Part shown: positions 26,378-35,416 of the stretch, in pieces
Position numbering within the stretch: the stretch's first letter is position 1
How the letters are laid out: each line of letters begins with the position of its first letter
From: Thiomicrorhabdus sp.
GTDB lineage: Bacteria; Pseudomonadota; Gammaproteobacteria; Thiomicrospirales; Thiomicrospiraceae
Direction of reading: 5' to 3'
DNA length: 64,000 nt
Assembly (NCBI RefSeq): GCF_963677875.1
Contig: NZ_OY782562.1
Location: 124,001-188,000, forward strand
Notes under the pieces: generated by a model
Database searches by the model: none
Seen by the model: the letters and a program-made list of their open reading frames with translations, nothing else
What the model was told of the DNA's origin: nothing
Position numbers and translations under genes: made by a program

Positions 26378-26453
26378 TGGCGTCCCGTAGGGGAGTCGAA
26401 CCCCTGTTACAGCCGTGAAAGGGCCGTGTCCTAGGCCTCTAGACGAACGGGAC
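26378..26453 (-). tRNA. tRNA-Glu (TTC), copy 1
   Basis: 76 nt, the same sequence as the copy at 26110-26185, with anticodon TTC and CCA encoded at 26378-26380. Only 6 bp separate it from tRNA-Gly. Confidence 0.97.
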
Positions 26454-26535
26454 ACACATTGTGATTTTAATCTCTTAAAATCGATATTCGGCAATTGAAT
26501 GATCCGGCCTAGTTTGGATCTTGCCTGTCAGCTTT

Positions 26536-26611
26536 TGGTGGAGCTAAGCGGGATCGAACCGCTGACCTCAACACTGCCAGTGTTGCGCTCTCCCAGCTGA
26601 GCTATAGCCCC
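26536..26611 (-). tRNA. tRNA-Ala (GGC)
   Basis: 76 nt with acceptor GGGGCTA/TAGCTCC including the G3-U70 wobble that identifies tRNA-Ala, anticodon arm CAACA-CTGGCAG-TGTTG (anticodon GGC), and encoded CCA. First tRNA of the operon, just below the promoter. Confidence 0.97.
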
Positions 26612-26629
26612 TCGAGCTGATGGGTGCGT

Positions 26630-26657
26630 ATTATATAGAGTTGACGACTACCGTCAA
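26630..26657 (-). promoter_or_regulatory. Sigma-70 promoter of the tRNA operon
   Basis: On the minus strand: TTGACG (26657-26652), a 16-bp spacer, TATAAT (26635-26630), followed by a GC-containing discriminator ACGCACC. That discriminator type fits stringent control of stable RNA by ppGpp/DksA. Confidence 0.88.
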
Positions 26658-26751
26658 GCATTAAATGTAAAAAAATCGTCATTTTTTCGCTTTTTTTCGG
26701 CGCTCCGAACATTGGACTTTCTAAGTCCTTGTTTTTGCAAAAATCGCCGAT

Positions 26752-26776
26752 AAAAAAAGGGGATCACTCCCCTTTT
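26752..26776 (-). terminator. Intrinsic terminator after gltX
   Basis: On the minus strand: AAAAGGGGAGTGATCCCC followed by TTTTTTT. It lies 54 bp after the gltX stop and separates gltX from the tRNA promoter. Confidence 0.9.
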
Positions 26777-26829
26777 CCTACACAATGCGCCATCTCATTA
26801 CAGATCGATTTGGCGGCGTTTTAAATTAT

Positions 26830-28239
26830 TTAATTTGCCGCGCGCGCTGCAATAAAGTCCAGCGCCATATCAATTCTTTGCAGACAGCGGTTCCGACCGA
26901 TCAGTTGGGCTGTCATATCAATGGCCGGAGACTGGCCGCCACCGGTAATGGCAACACGCAACGGCATACCCACCTTGCCCATACCGACTTCAAGGCTGTC
27001 GGCGGTCTCTTGAATGGCTGTATGGATGCTTTCAGCTGCCCAGTCATCAAGTGCTTCAAGTTTGGTGCGTAATTGCTGCAAGGGTTCCTGAGCTACCGGG
27101 CGCAGATGTTTTTTGGCGGCCCCCGCTTCAAACGCATCGAAATCCTTATAGAAATATACGCTGCCTTCGGCCATCTCAACCAAGGTTTTGGCGCGATCTC
27201 GCAGTAAATCCGCAACTTCCGCTAAAGCTGGGCCTTGAGACAGGTCACAACCGTGCTGGGCAACAAATGGGGAAAGGTGACGAGCCAGATGTTCAGCGTC
27301 CGCAGCCTTGATGTGTTGTTCGTTAATCCAGGTCAATTTAACGGTATCGAAGCTTGACGGCGAACCGTTCACATTATCCAGATCGAAATGTTCGATCATT
27401 TCATCGATGCTGAACACTTCCTGATCACCATGCGACCAGCCAAGGCGAACCAGATAATTCAACAAGGCTTCCGGCAAAAAGCCCTGCTCTTTATATTGCA
27501 GAACACTCACGGCACCGTGACGTTTCGATAAACGGCTGCCGTCTTCTCCCAGCACCATCGGAATATGCGCAAATTTCGGCACATCCGCGCCCATTGCTTT
27601 ATACATGTTGATCTGACGCGGTGTGTTGTTCAAGTGATCATCGCCACGGATAACATGACTGACACCCATATCCCAATCGTCAACCACCACCGTCAGGTTA
27701 TAGGTCGGCGTACCGTCAGAGCGCGCGATAATCAGATCGTCCAGCTCTTTATTGGCAATGACAACTCGACCTTTGACCAGATCTTCAATCACAACCTCGC
27801 CGTCCACCGGGTTTTTAAAACGGATAACCGGATCGATTCCCTCAGGCGGTGTGCCGTCGAAATCACGATAGCGACCATCGTAGCGAGGTTTTTCTCCGCG
27901 GGCTTTTTGCGCTTCACGCATTTCATCCAGCTCTTCCGGCGTCGCGTAACAATAGTAAGCCAGCCCCTTATCAAACAATTGCTGAATCACTTCTTTATAG
28001 CGTTCAAAACGATGGGTCTGGTAAATCGGCCCTTGATCGTAATCCAACCCGAGCCAGCTCATGCCTTCCAGAATGGCGTTTACCGATTCTTCGGTTGAGC
28101 GTTCCAAATCGGTGTCTTCGATTCGGAGAATGAACTCTCCACCTAAACGTTTGGCGTATAACCAGGAATAAAGCGCGGTGCGGACACCGCCGATATGCAA
28201 ATAGCCTGTCGGGCTGGGTGCAAAACGAGTGCGAATCAC
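26830..28239 (-). CDS. gltX: Glutamate-tRNA ligase
   Basis: Charges tRNA-Glu. The 469-residue class Ic synthetase has the HIGH-type motif '[13 protein letters not shown]' at 6-18 and the KMSKS-type 'SRLSKRHG' near 235-242, with an all-helical anticodon-binding C-domain from about 330. Two tRNA-Glu genes lie just downstream on the same strand, separated by a terminator and their own promoter. Confidence 0.96.
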   Translation of the reverse strand: MIRTRFAPSPTGYLHIGGVRTALYSWLYAKRLGGEFILRIEDTDLERSTEESVNAILEGMSWLGLDYDQGPIYQTHRFERYKEVIQQLFDKGLAYYCYATPEELDEMREAQKARGEKPRYDGRYRDFDGTPPEGIDPVIRFKNPVDGEVVIEDLVKGRVVIANKELDDLIIARSDGTPTYNLTVVVDDWDMGVSHVIRGDDHLNNTPRQINMYKAMGADVPKFAHIPMVLGEDGSRLSKRHGAVSVLQYKEQGFLPEALLNYLVRLGWSHGDQEVFSIDEMIEHFDLDNVNGSPSSFDTVKLTWINEQHIKAADAEHLARHLSPFVAQHGCDLSQGPALAEVADLLRDRAKTLVEMAEGSVYFYKDFDAFEAGAAKKHLRPVAQEPLQQLRTKLEALDDWAAESIHTAIQETADSLEVGMGKVGMPLRVAITGGGQSPAIDMTAQLIGRNRCLQRIDMALDFIAARAAN

Positions 28240-28319
28240 AAATAGACTCCAAATTTTTGATGACTAGGAAAATAAAGGGCATATTATAAACCCGATGCTT
28301 CCCCTGCTCCGGGTTAATT

Positions 28320-29309
28320 TTATTTGCGGCTTTTCATCCATACCGGGTGCAGGAACAGCAGAAGAATCAATAGGATGAGAATCAGCAAAAGCAAACTACT
28401 CCAGAGCCAAAGCAAGCCGCTGCCGAGCATATCGGCCATATACTGCGAGGCCAGACCATAGGCGGCAAGAGGGTAAATATATGACCAGGCCGCACGGGTG
28501 ATTCCGCTTTGATAGAAGAAACGCAATGACAGAATCCACAGCAACAGAAACAGTGTTGCAAAACTGTAAGTTACCCAGATGATCAGCTTCAGGGCGTGCG
28601 ATGCGGTCTGCGTATCCAATAAAATTGAAGCAACACAGGCCAGAGAAGCCGGGGCCAGAAAAATAAACAGGCTGGGACGGAACAGGGTTGGTATCGGCAG
28701 AAAAAAAATTAAGCGCATCAACAGAGTAACGCTGAAACTAAACCAGAACAGTAAACCGACCGCATAGAACAGCCAGCGGAATTCCAGCCAATTGCCGTCG
28801 ACTTCGCCAAAAAAGTGCAAGCTACTGATGATAACGATGAAGTTACCGGACAGTAAAATAAACCAGGTTGGCATATGCTGTGACAGCAGAAGTTCCTTTT
28901 CGAAGAGCCAACCCCCCAGTAATATCAGATTCAGACTCAGGTGAAGCAGGATCAATCCCCATAGAACGACAGAAAGCATCTCGTCCAGACGACTGTCTTG
29001 AATGCTCAGACTGACAGCCATTAATGCCAGCATCGCTGTGAGCGTGACCGAGGGAAAGAAGGATCTCAAAAACGGATCTTGCCATTCGGATCGCAAACGC
29101 GCTCCCGGCTCGTTTTGGAAAAAATGCCAGAGATATAATACCGAGAGTCCAAGAAGGCTGACGACGCCGAGCAGCCACAACCCAAAGGCAAGATTTTCCG
29201 CACCATGGATGTATTCGGCAAAATGGTAGGCATTCATCCCGGCACCAATCAAACCCATCGGCATACCGAAATATACAATTGAGGAGGAAAATCGCAACCG
29301 CTTGATCAA
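28320..29309 (-). CDS. SLAC1/TDT-family membrane transporter A
   Basis: A 329-residue protein with about ten hydrophobic helices. 'IVYFGMPMGLIGAGMNAYHF' at the start and 'HMPTWFILLSGNFIVIISSLHFFG' in the middle (in part: 'PTWFILLSGNFIVI') are the half-repeat signatures of the tellurite-resistance/dicarboxylate (TehA, SLAC1) anion-channel fold. The substrate is unknown. It is divergent from a paralogue at 29624. Confidence 0.82.
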   Translation of the reverse strand: MIKRLRFSSSIVYFGMPMGLIGAGMNAYHFAEYIHGAENLAFGLWLLGVVSLLGLSVLYLWHFFQNEPGARLRSEWQDPFLRSFFPSVTLTAMLALMAVSLSIQDSRLDEMLSVVLWGLILLHLSLNLILLGGWLFEKELLLSQHMPTWFILLSGNFIVIISSLHFFGEVDGNWLEFRWLFYAVGLLFWFSFSVTLLMRLIFFLPIPTLFRPSLFIFLAPASLACVASILLDTQTASHALKLIIWVTYSFATLFLLLWILSLRFFYQSGITRAAWSYIYPLAAYGLASQYMADMLGSGLLWLWSSLLLLILILLILLLFLHPVWMKSRK

Positions 29310-29623
29310 ACATGCCCCCTCTTCTGGTGGGTGTGAAACGTGAGTGTTCCCGGATTTTCTTTATATCGCAATTCCAGTTTCATTTTTACCTGTGCAATGA
29401 CCGCAACGCTGAAAATGCCGGGATTCAAAACATGATTAAATAACCTTCGACCTTCAAGGTCAATAACCAAAACCTTCTCTACACCGATAATCGGTATAAT
29501 AAAAAATCCAAAAAACGAATCCGGCAAGCTGGCCTGTTCTCAAACGTTGCCAACTTCGGTGACAGCAAGGCCGTCACCAGCCGGAAAATTTCTGCCAACC
29601 AGAGAAAATAAAAGGATGTTTTT
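29310..29623. promoter_or_regulatory. Divergent intergenic region with three palindromes
   Basis: Between the two SLAC1-like genes. It contains GACCTT-C-AAGGTC (29449-29461), ACCGAT-A-ATCGGT (29483-29495) immediately before a perfect TATAAT (29495-29500) pointing to the second gene, and GGTGAC-9-GTCACC (29558-29578) in what would be its leader. No good -35 was found, so activation by a regulator bound at the palindromes is possible. A 73-codon minus frame here looks spurious. Confidence 0.45.
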
Positions 29624-30646
29624 ATGAGTGCAGATTCGGATTCAGGTTCCAGACTTGCCTATTTCCCCATTAACCTGTTCGGTGCGATTATGGGGTATGC
29701 CGGTTTGACACTGGGCTTTTTAAAGGTTCACGAATTGTTTGGCATTGACTACGGCGCTTTTCTCATCTTGACGGTGCTGACGACGCTGTTTTTCATTTTG
29801 ATTACCGCGTTTTATGCGATCAAGCTCGTCCGTTTTCCGGAATCGGTCAAAGAAGATTTTTCTCACCCGGTTGCGCTGCATTTTTTCCCCACTTTCAGCA
29901 TCAGCCTGCTTCTGCTCAGTTTGATATTTAAAGGGGTCAACTTCCAGCTTGCCCAGGTCATGTGGTATCTCGGTACGGTTTTACATTTTATTCTGGTTCT
30001 GATGATTCTCAACAGCTGGATTCATCACGAAAAATGGCAGATCACGCATATGAATCCCGCCTGGTTTATCCCGGTTGTCGGAAATATTGTAGTCCCTCTG
30101 GGAGCCGTCGAATTTTCCAATATTGAAGTTGGCTGGTTCTTTTTCAGTGTCGGACTGATTTTCTGGCTGGTGCTGTTCAGCATTGTCATGTATCGGCTGT
30201 TCTTTCATCCACCATTATTGAAGCTGTTGGAGCCGACGCTGTTTATTTTGATCGCGCCTCCGGCGGTTGGTTTTCTGTCTTACCAGGAACTGAACGGCGG
30301 GGTTTTAGACGACTTTTCGCGTATTCTGTTCAATATGGCGCTGTTCATGACTCTCCTTCTATTCAGCCAGACGCTTCGTTTCATTCGCATTCCATTCGCC
30401 TTGTCCTGGTGGGCTTACAGCTTCCCTTTAGCGGCCATTATGCTCGCCAGTTTTCATTTCTATGCTTTGACCGATATTGCATTATACGGCTTAATCGGAG
30501 CTTTTCTCCTCGCGGTATTGGCCGCATTGATCCTGCATTTGACCGCAAAAACATTATGGGCGGCAAAACAGGGTACGCTTTGTCATCCTTTGCCGGGAAG
30601 CAAACCGCAAGGGACACCGCCTCCGGCCCCAGCTTCGGAAAAATGA
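29624..30646 (+). CDS. SLAC1/TDT-family membrane transporter B
   Basis: A 340-residue, ten-helix protein paralogous to the divergent gene A: 'LAYFPINLFGAIMGYAGLTL' near residue 12 and 'HMNPAWFIPVVGNIVVPLGA' near 140 are the matching signatures. It ends in a Pro-rich polar tail. An AAAGGA site lies 7 nt before the ATG. Anion transport is expected from the family; the specific substrate cannot be read from the sequence. Confidence 0.85.
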   Translation: MSADSDSGSRLAYFPINLFGAIMGYAGLTLGFLKVHELFGIDYGAFLILTVLTTLFFILITAFYAIKLVRFPESVKEDFSHPVALHFFPTFSISLLLLSLIFKGVNFQLAQVMWYLGTVLHFILVLMILNSWIHHEKWQITHMNPAWFIPVVGNIVVPLGAVEFSNIEVGWFFFSVGLIFWLVLFSIVMYRLFFHPPLLKLLEPTLFILIAPPAVGFLSYQELNGGVLDDFSRILFNMALFMTLLLFSQTLRFIRIPFALSWWAYSFPLAAIMLASFHFYALTDIALYGLIGAFLLAVLAALILHLTAKTLWAAKQGTLCHPLPGSKPQGTPPPAPASEK

Positions 30647-30751
30647 TGCCCTGAGCGTAAATATCTGCAAAAATTTAACCGCTAAACGCGATTTACAGAG
30701 CGGTTCGGTAACAACAGTCCGAACCGCCATTTTGATCTACCTGCCTGATAT

Positions 30752-32557
30752 GTGATTTATATGACTTTCGATACGATCCACTACGAACTGGAACTACTTG
30801 ATCCGCATGCCCACCTTTTTGAAGTGAAATTGACGATTGCCCATCCAGAGCAACCTTCGCAAACCGTTTCCCTGCCAAACTGGATTCCCGGCAGCTATCT
30901 GATTCGCGATTTTTCCAAACACTTGATCGATCTGCAAGCCTTCGATGCGCAGGGCAATTCAGTTGATCTGACAGCTTTGGATAAGTCTTCCTGGAAATTC
31001 AGTTGTGATCGTGCAACAACACTGACTTATCAAGTATATGCCTGGGATTTGTCGGTGCGCGGGGCTTACTTTGACGATCAAAGAGCTTTTTTTAACGGGA
31101 CTTCGGTTTTTCTGCAAACCGAGGGGCAGAGCGACCTGCCTCACACCCTGCACCTGAAGACAAACCGTTTTACCCGGGAAAAATGCTGGTGCGCCGCCAG
31201 TGGAATGCCGCAGATCAATGTTGATGCCAGTGGTTTCGGCAAGTACCAGACCGAAAACTATGCGGCCTTAATTGATTACCCATTTGAAATCGGTACGCAT
31301 CAAACGCTCGATTTCGAAGCCTGTAATATTCCGCATAAAATGGTAATTTCCGGAATTTTCGAATGTGACTTCGAACGCCTGAAACAGGATTTAATTAAAA
31401 TTTGCGAAACCGAAATCAACCTTTTTGGTTCCGCTCCGATGGACAGCTACCTGTTTCAGCTTTTTGTCACCGGCAACGACTATGGTGGCCTCGAACACCG
31501 CAATTCGACCGCGTTGATTTGCAGTCGAGACGACCTCCCCTATATCGGGATGCAGGAAGCAAGCGATGGCTATGTCCGTTTGCTGGAACTTTGCAGTCAC
31601 GAGTATTTTCACAGCTGGAATGTCAAGAGCATTCAACCGCAAGCGTTTCAGAATGCCGATTTGCAACAGCCGCAATACACGCACCAGCTTTGGTGGTTTG
31701 AAGGCGTTACTTCTTATTACGATGCTTTGATTTTACTGCGAGCAAACGTGATTAATGAAGCACGCTACCTGCAGCTGCTCGGCGAACAGATGACACGAGT
31801 CTATCGCATGCCGGGTAGATTCAGGCAATCGGTTGCCGATTCCAGCTGGTTTACCTGGACCAAATTTTATCAACAGGACGAAAATGCTCCGAATGCAATC
31901 ATCAGCTATTACACTAAAGGCAGTTTGATCGCTCTCGCTCTGGACCTGTTTTTGCGCCAACACTCCAATGGCGATTTCACGCTTGATGATATTCTGCGCC
32001 ACCTTTGGGAACAGTACGGTCGAAACGGCATTTCCCTGCAGGAAAAACAGATCGAATCGCTATGCTCTGAACTCAGCGGTTACGACTTTCAATCGTTTTT
32101 TGACCAATACCTCTATGACACAAAAGACCTGCCTTTTGAAGAAATACTGCGTGAATTCGGCTATCGTTTTGAGCGACGTCCATACCAAGGGCTGAACGAC
32201 CTTGGCGGTACTTCCGGAACTTCCCTGCTGAAAATGTCTCTGGGTATGAATGTGAAAGCAGAAGTTCAAGGGCTTCGGGTAACGCATGTCTGGAATGATT
32301 CCGCAGCTCATAAAGCCGGTTTGTCGGCCGGTGACCTTCTTATTGCTCTGGACAAGCTGAAAATTGACTCAATTGCCCAGCTTGAACAGAAATTGCAACG
32401 CGCTCGAAACGGCGTGCAATGGCACTGCCATTATTTCCGGCGCGATGAATTGAGAGAAGCTCTGTTGCTTCCCGAAGCCTCAGTATCGGATCGAGTCGTC
32501 ATCAGCCGAATGAATGCGCAGGAAATGTCGGAAAAAGGAAGCTTATCATGGATTTAA
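30752..32557 (+). CDS. M61 glycyl-aminopeptidase-type metalloprotease with PDZ domain
   Basis: About 600 residues. The N-terminal beta domain ('SLPNWIPGSYLIRDFSKHL') is followed by the thermolysin-like zinc site 'HEYFHSWNVKSI' near 287 with the third ligand Glu in 'WWFEGVTSYY', and a C-terminal PDZ domain (about 490-575, 'AAHKAGLSAGDLLIALD'). M61 enzymes remove N-terminal Gly/Ala. No signal peptide, so probably cytoplasmic. The start is GTG 30752 or, equally likely, ATG 30761; neither has a clear ribosome-binding site. Confidence 0.9.
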   Translation: MIYMTFDTIHYELELLDPHAHLFEVKLTIAHPEQPSQTVSLPNWIPGSYLIRDFSKHLIDLQAFDAQGNSVDLTALDKSSWKFSCDRATTLTYQVYAWDLSVRGAYFDDQRAFFNGTSVFLQTEGQSDLPHTLHLKTNRFTREKCWCAASGMPQINVDASGFGKYQTENYAALIDYPFEIGTHQTLDFEACNIPHKMVISGIFECDFERLKQDLIKICETEINLFGSAPMDSYLFQLFVTGNDYGGLEHRNSTALICSRDDLPYIGMQEASDGYVRLLELCSHEYFHSWNVKSIQPQAFQNADLQQPQYTHQLWWFEGVTSYYDALILLRANVINEARYLQLLGEQMTRVYRMPGRFRQSVADSSWFTWTKFYQQDENAPNAIISYYTKGSLIALALDLFLRQHSNGDFTLDDILRHLWEQYGRNGISLQEKQIESLCSELSGYDFQSFFDQYLYDTKDLPFEEILREFGYRFERRPYQGLNDLGGTSGTSLLKMSLGMNVKAEVQGLRVTHVWNDSAAHKAGLSAGDLLIALDKLKIDSIAQLEQKLQRARNGVQWHCHYFRRDELREALLLPEASVSDRVVISRMNAQEMSEKGSLSWI

Positions 32558-32809
32558 AGCAATCGGACACCTTGATCACTGAACAGGACAAGCGCTTGCA
32601 GGAGCTTCACCAGTTGATTGATTCGATGCAAATCGAGCAAAGCTATCAAAGCGAATCGCTGCAAGCCATCGAAAAAAACCCTGTTGCAACAGCATCAGCA
32701 GATTCAACAATTACAAACGCAGTTAAAGCTATTGTCGGAATATTTAAAAACTTTGCGTGAGGAAGCTATTCGAAACCCGGCAGACGAAGTTCCACCACCG
32801 CATTATTAA
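32548..32809 (+). pseudogene. slyX: slyX homologue split by a +1 frameshift in an A7 run
   Basis: The frame from ATG 32548 gives 'MDLKQSDTLITEQDKRLQEL' and a coiled coil, but after the seven-A run at 32672-32678 it turns into non-SlyX sequence ending at 32760. Dropping one A continues as 'TLLQQHQQIQQLQTQLKLL' and ends 'EVPPPHY' at 32809; the PPHY end is the SlyX hallmark. So either slyX is mutated, or the base count is an error, or slippage makes the full protein. The start overlaps the M61 stop by 10 bp. SlyX itself has unknown function. Confidence 0.88.
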
Positions 32810-32858
32810 ACAAAATTACTTTTGGGGTTGCTGGTATTTTTCCGTATTTCGAGACAAT

Positions 32859-32886
32859 AAAAAAACCGCAGCTATTGCGGTTTTTT
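32859..32886. terminator. Bidirectional terminator between slyX and rluB
   Basis: AAAAAACCGCA, loop GCTA, TTGCGGTTTTTT. A/T runs on both flanks let it serve both convergent genes. Confidence 0.92.
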
Positions 32887-32930
32887 ATGTACTTTTTAAC
32901 GAAAAGCGAATCTCGCTTTTTTAACTTTTT

Positions 32931-33872
32931 TTAAGAATTTCGGCCTTTCTTCTTCCGGTACGGATTGGAAAAATCATTTAAATCGTGGACGGTTTTTTTC
33001 CCGTAACGTCCTGATTGGGTCCGCGCCGATTTACTGGCATCGCGCTTGGATAAAGCCGATTTATCCGCTCTTCCGCTATTGTTGGTACGTAAATCCGGCC
33101 GCGATTCTTCTGGCAGATCAACGCTTTTGAGCAGTTGATTCACCTGCTTCCAGGTCAGTGCTTCGGTTTTTCCTTTGCGCAGATTCCGGGGGAGACTGAA
33201 TTGACCATAGCGCACTCGATGCAAACGACTGACTTGCAGTCCCACCGCTTCCCAGATACGCCGGACTTCTCGATTTCGCCCTTCTTTCAGGACGACGCGA
33301 TACCAACGATTCATTACCTCATCTTCGCTCGGCATGGCTTGAACACGATCAAATTTAGCCGGTCCGTCATCCAGTTGTACACCCGCCTGCAGCTGCTTGA
33401 TTATTTCGTCGCTGACTTCGCCGAAAACACGAACCAGATACTCCCGTTCGATTTCATAGGAGGGATGCATCATCCGATTCGCCAGCTCGCCGTTATTCGT
33501 CAGAATCAGCAAGCCGCTGGTGTTTAGATCCAGACGCCCGATACTAATCCAACGACCGTTCGGGATGCGCGGTAACTGTGCGAAAATTGTTTGCCGGTCT
33601 TTTTCATCCTTCCGGGTGCAGACGCGCCCTTCCGGCTTATTGTACAGAATGACTTCAGTCGCTTGTTTTTGCAGCCTTTGCTCTCTTATCAGCTGATCCC
33701 GAACTTTAATTTTGTCAGCAGCCGTTGCCCGATCGCCAAGCTTTGCCGTTTTGCCGTTAACTTTTACGAGACCTTGCTGAATGATCTCCTCAACAGATCG
33801 TCGTGATCCAAAACCGGCACGGGCAAGAATTTTCTGCAGTTTTTCACCCTGGGGGGCGTTTTCTTCGTTCAT
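32931..33872 (-). CDS. rluB: 23S rRNA pseudouridine(2605) synthase
   Basis: Isomerises U2605 of 23S rRNA. 313 residues: an N-terminal S4 RNA-binding domain (about 10-65, 'LQKILARAGFGSRRSVEEII'), then the RsuA-type catalytic domain with Asp in 'GRLDLNTSGLLILTNNG' and 'REYLVRVFGE', and a long basic disordered tail rich in Lys, Arg and Ser as in E. coli RluB. The tail ends 'YRKKKGRNS'. Confidence 0.93.
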   Translation of the reverse strand: MNEENAPQGEKLQKILARAGFGSRRSVEEIIQQGLVKVNGKTAKLGDRATAADKIKVRDQLIREQRLQKQATEVILYNKPEGRVCTRKDEKDRQTIFAQLPRIPNGRWISIGRLDLNTSGLLILTNNGELANRMMHPSYEIEREYLVRVFGEVSDEIIKQLQAGVQLDDGPAKFDRVQAMPSEDEVMNRWYRVVLKEGRNREVRRIWEAVGLQVSRLHRVRYGQFSLPRNLRKGKTEALTWKQVNQLLKSVDLPEESRPDLRTNNSGRADKSALSKRDASKSARTQSGRYGKKTVHDLNDFSNPYRKKKGRNS

Positions 33873-33963
33873 AAATAGAGTTCGCTTTTTCTAAGTGTCG
33901 TGAAATGTTCTGGAGGACAAATTGTGTTCCGCGATTTGTCACCATCCGAACAACGTCCGGTGG

Positions 33964-34617
33964 TTATAAACCAACCAGACTGAATATCAGCCCTTTTAAG
34001 AGATTATAGGGACCAAAAAGTAATGGTGTCAGAACCCCCAACAACAACAGCCCTAAGAGAATAAAAAAGCCATAAGGTTCGATCCGGTTATATTGCCAGG
34101 CCAGTTTCGGTGATAAAAACGCCGAAAGCACTCGGCTGCCATCCAACGGCGGGATTGGAATCATATTCAAAACCAGCAGAATCAGGTTGATGCTGATTCC
34201 AGCCATGCCGGTATACACCATGAAAACACCGATTTCCGGCAAAGAATGCTGCAAGGATTCACCAATTTTCATCACCAGAGCCCAGCCGATGGCCATTAAT
34301 AAATTGGCCGCCGGGCCCGCAATCGCAACCCATGCCATATCCTGCCTGGGACGTTTCAAATTCTGCATGGTAACGGGAACCGCTTTGGCCCAGCCAAAGA
34401 CAATGCCTCCCAGCATCAGAAGGGCCAACGGCACAATCACGGTTCCGATCGGATCAATATGCTTGATCGGATTCAACGTCAGGCGTCCGAGCATTTTGGC
34501 GGTTGGATCACCGAGTCGGTTTGCCATCCAACCATGCGCGACTTCGTGAACGGTGATGGCAAAAATCACCGGCAAAGTCCAGATGGCGATGGTTTGCATC
34601 AAGCTTAATTCGTTCAT
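33964..34617 (-). CDS. Site-2-type M50 metalloprotease family protein
   Basis: 217 residues with about five membrane helices. The zinc site 'HEVAHGWMAN' is at about 24-33 and the second motif 'NMIPIPPLDGSRVL' (Asp ligand) near 155-168. It matches the compact M50B proteases often found next to Sua5-type genes and rluB/scpAB. Its start overlaps the yciO stop by 4 bp. The substrate is unknown. Confidence 0.9.
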   Translation of the reverse strand: MNELSLMQTIAIWTLPVIFAITVHEVAHGWMANRLGDPTAKMLGRLTLNPIKHIDPIGTVIVPLALLMLGGIVFGWAKAVPVTMQNLKRPRQDMAWVAIAGPAANLLMAIGWALVMKIGESLQHSLPEIGVFMVYTGMAGISINLILLVLNMIPIPPLDGSRVLSAFLSPKLAWQYNRIEPYGFFILLGLLLLGVLTPLLFGPYNLLKGLIFSLVGL

Positions 34618-35231
34618 AACTGAAACGATCCTTGTCCCTGACGGACCAAAATTGGCTCGTCGTCGGTAAAATCAATAATCGTCGTCGGTTCAAATCCGCA
34701 GAAGCCCCCGTCCAGAACAGCGTCCAAAGCATGGCCGACCGTCTCCTGAATTTCCCAGGCTTCGGTCATCGGATAGTCTTCTCCCGGCAGAATAAGACTC
34801 GCTGACAATAAAGGACGGTCAAAACGCGACAATAAGGCATTGGTGACGGTATTCGGCGAAACCCTGAGACCGATGGTTTTTCGTTTCGGAGATTGCATCC
34901 GCTTCGGTACTTCGCGGCTAGCCGGGAGCAGAAACGTATAAGGTCCGGGAAGATGAGACTTCAAAAAACGAAATTGGGTATTCCCGACTTTGGCATATTC
35001 CGATAGATTGCTCAAGTCTTTGCACATCAATGTCAATTCATGCCTTTCATCCAGACGACGAATTGCGCGAATCCGATCGGCGCCCTGCTTGTTATCAAAA
35101 AGGCAACCAAGAGCATAGCCGGACTCGGTCGGATAAGCGATCACTCCGCCTTTCTCGAGAATCGTGGAGACCTGATCCAGCAGGCGATCTTGCGGGTTAT
35201 CGGGATGGACACTTATAAATTGACTGGACAT
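34614..35231 (-). CDS. yciO: Sua5/YciO/YrdC family protein YciO
   Basis: 205 residues. The sequence follows E. coli YciO closely: 'HPDNPQDRL' near the start, 'GGVIAYPTESGYALGCLFD', 'RKTIGLRVSP' and 'PTTIIDFTDDEPILVRQG'. The KxR/SxN dsRNA-binding pocket of the YrdC fold is recognisable. YrdC/Sua5 make threonylcarbamoyl-AMP for tRNA t6A; the YciO branch is a poor substitute and its role is unsettled. Between rnm and an M50 gene. Confidence 0.92.
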   Translation of the reverse strand: MSSQFISVHPDNPQDRLLDQVSTILEKGGVIAYPTESGYALGCLFDNKQGADRIRAIRRLDERHELTLMCKDLSNLSEYAKVGNTQFRFLKSHLPGPYTFLLPASREVPKRMQSPKRKTIGLRVSPNTVTNALLSRFDRPLLSASLILPGEDYPMTEAWEIQETVGHALDAVLDGGFCGFEPTTIIDFTDDEPILVRQGQGSFQL

Positions 35232-35416
35232 AGTTGTTTTCTAATGAGTTTTTAAGGTTGTTCATACGGAACGGATCAATCGGTCGAGAGACGAAGGACG
35301 AGCAGAACATTTGAAGTTAAATCGTGTTTCGCGTTTCTTCGCAGCGCTTCAATTTGCTTGGACGGCCGACGAAAAATTCCGGATAAATTATACTGCAAAG
35401 TACAGAATAAAGCAGA

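Noticed and set aside
29306..29527. 73-codon minus-strand frame in the SLAC1 intergenic region
   Set aside because: It overlaps the start of transporter A and the palindromes, and has no family resemblance.
32672..32680. Programmed -1 frameshift at A-AAA-AAC in slyX
   Set aside because: A -1 slip leads to a frame that soon stops (TAA); the SlyX end needs a +1 shift, so the heptamer is coincidental.
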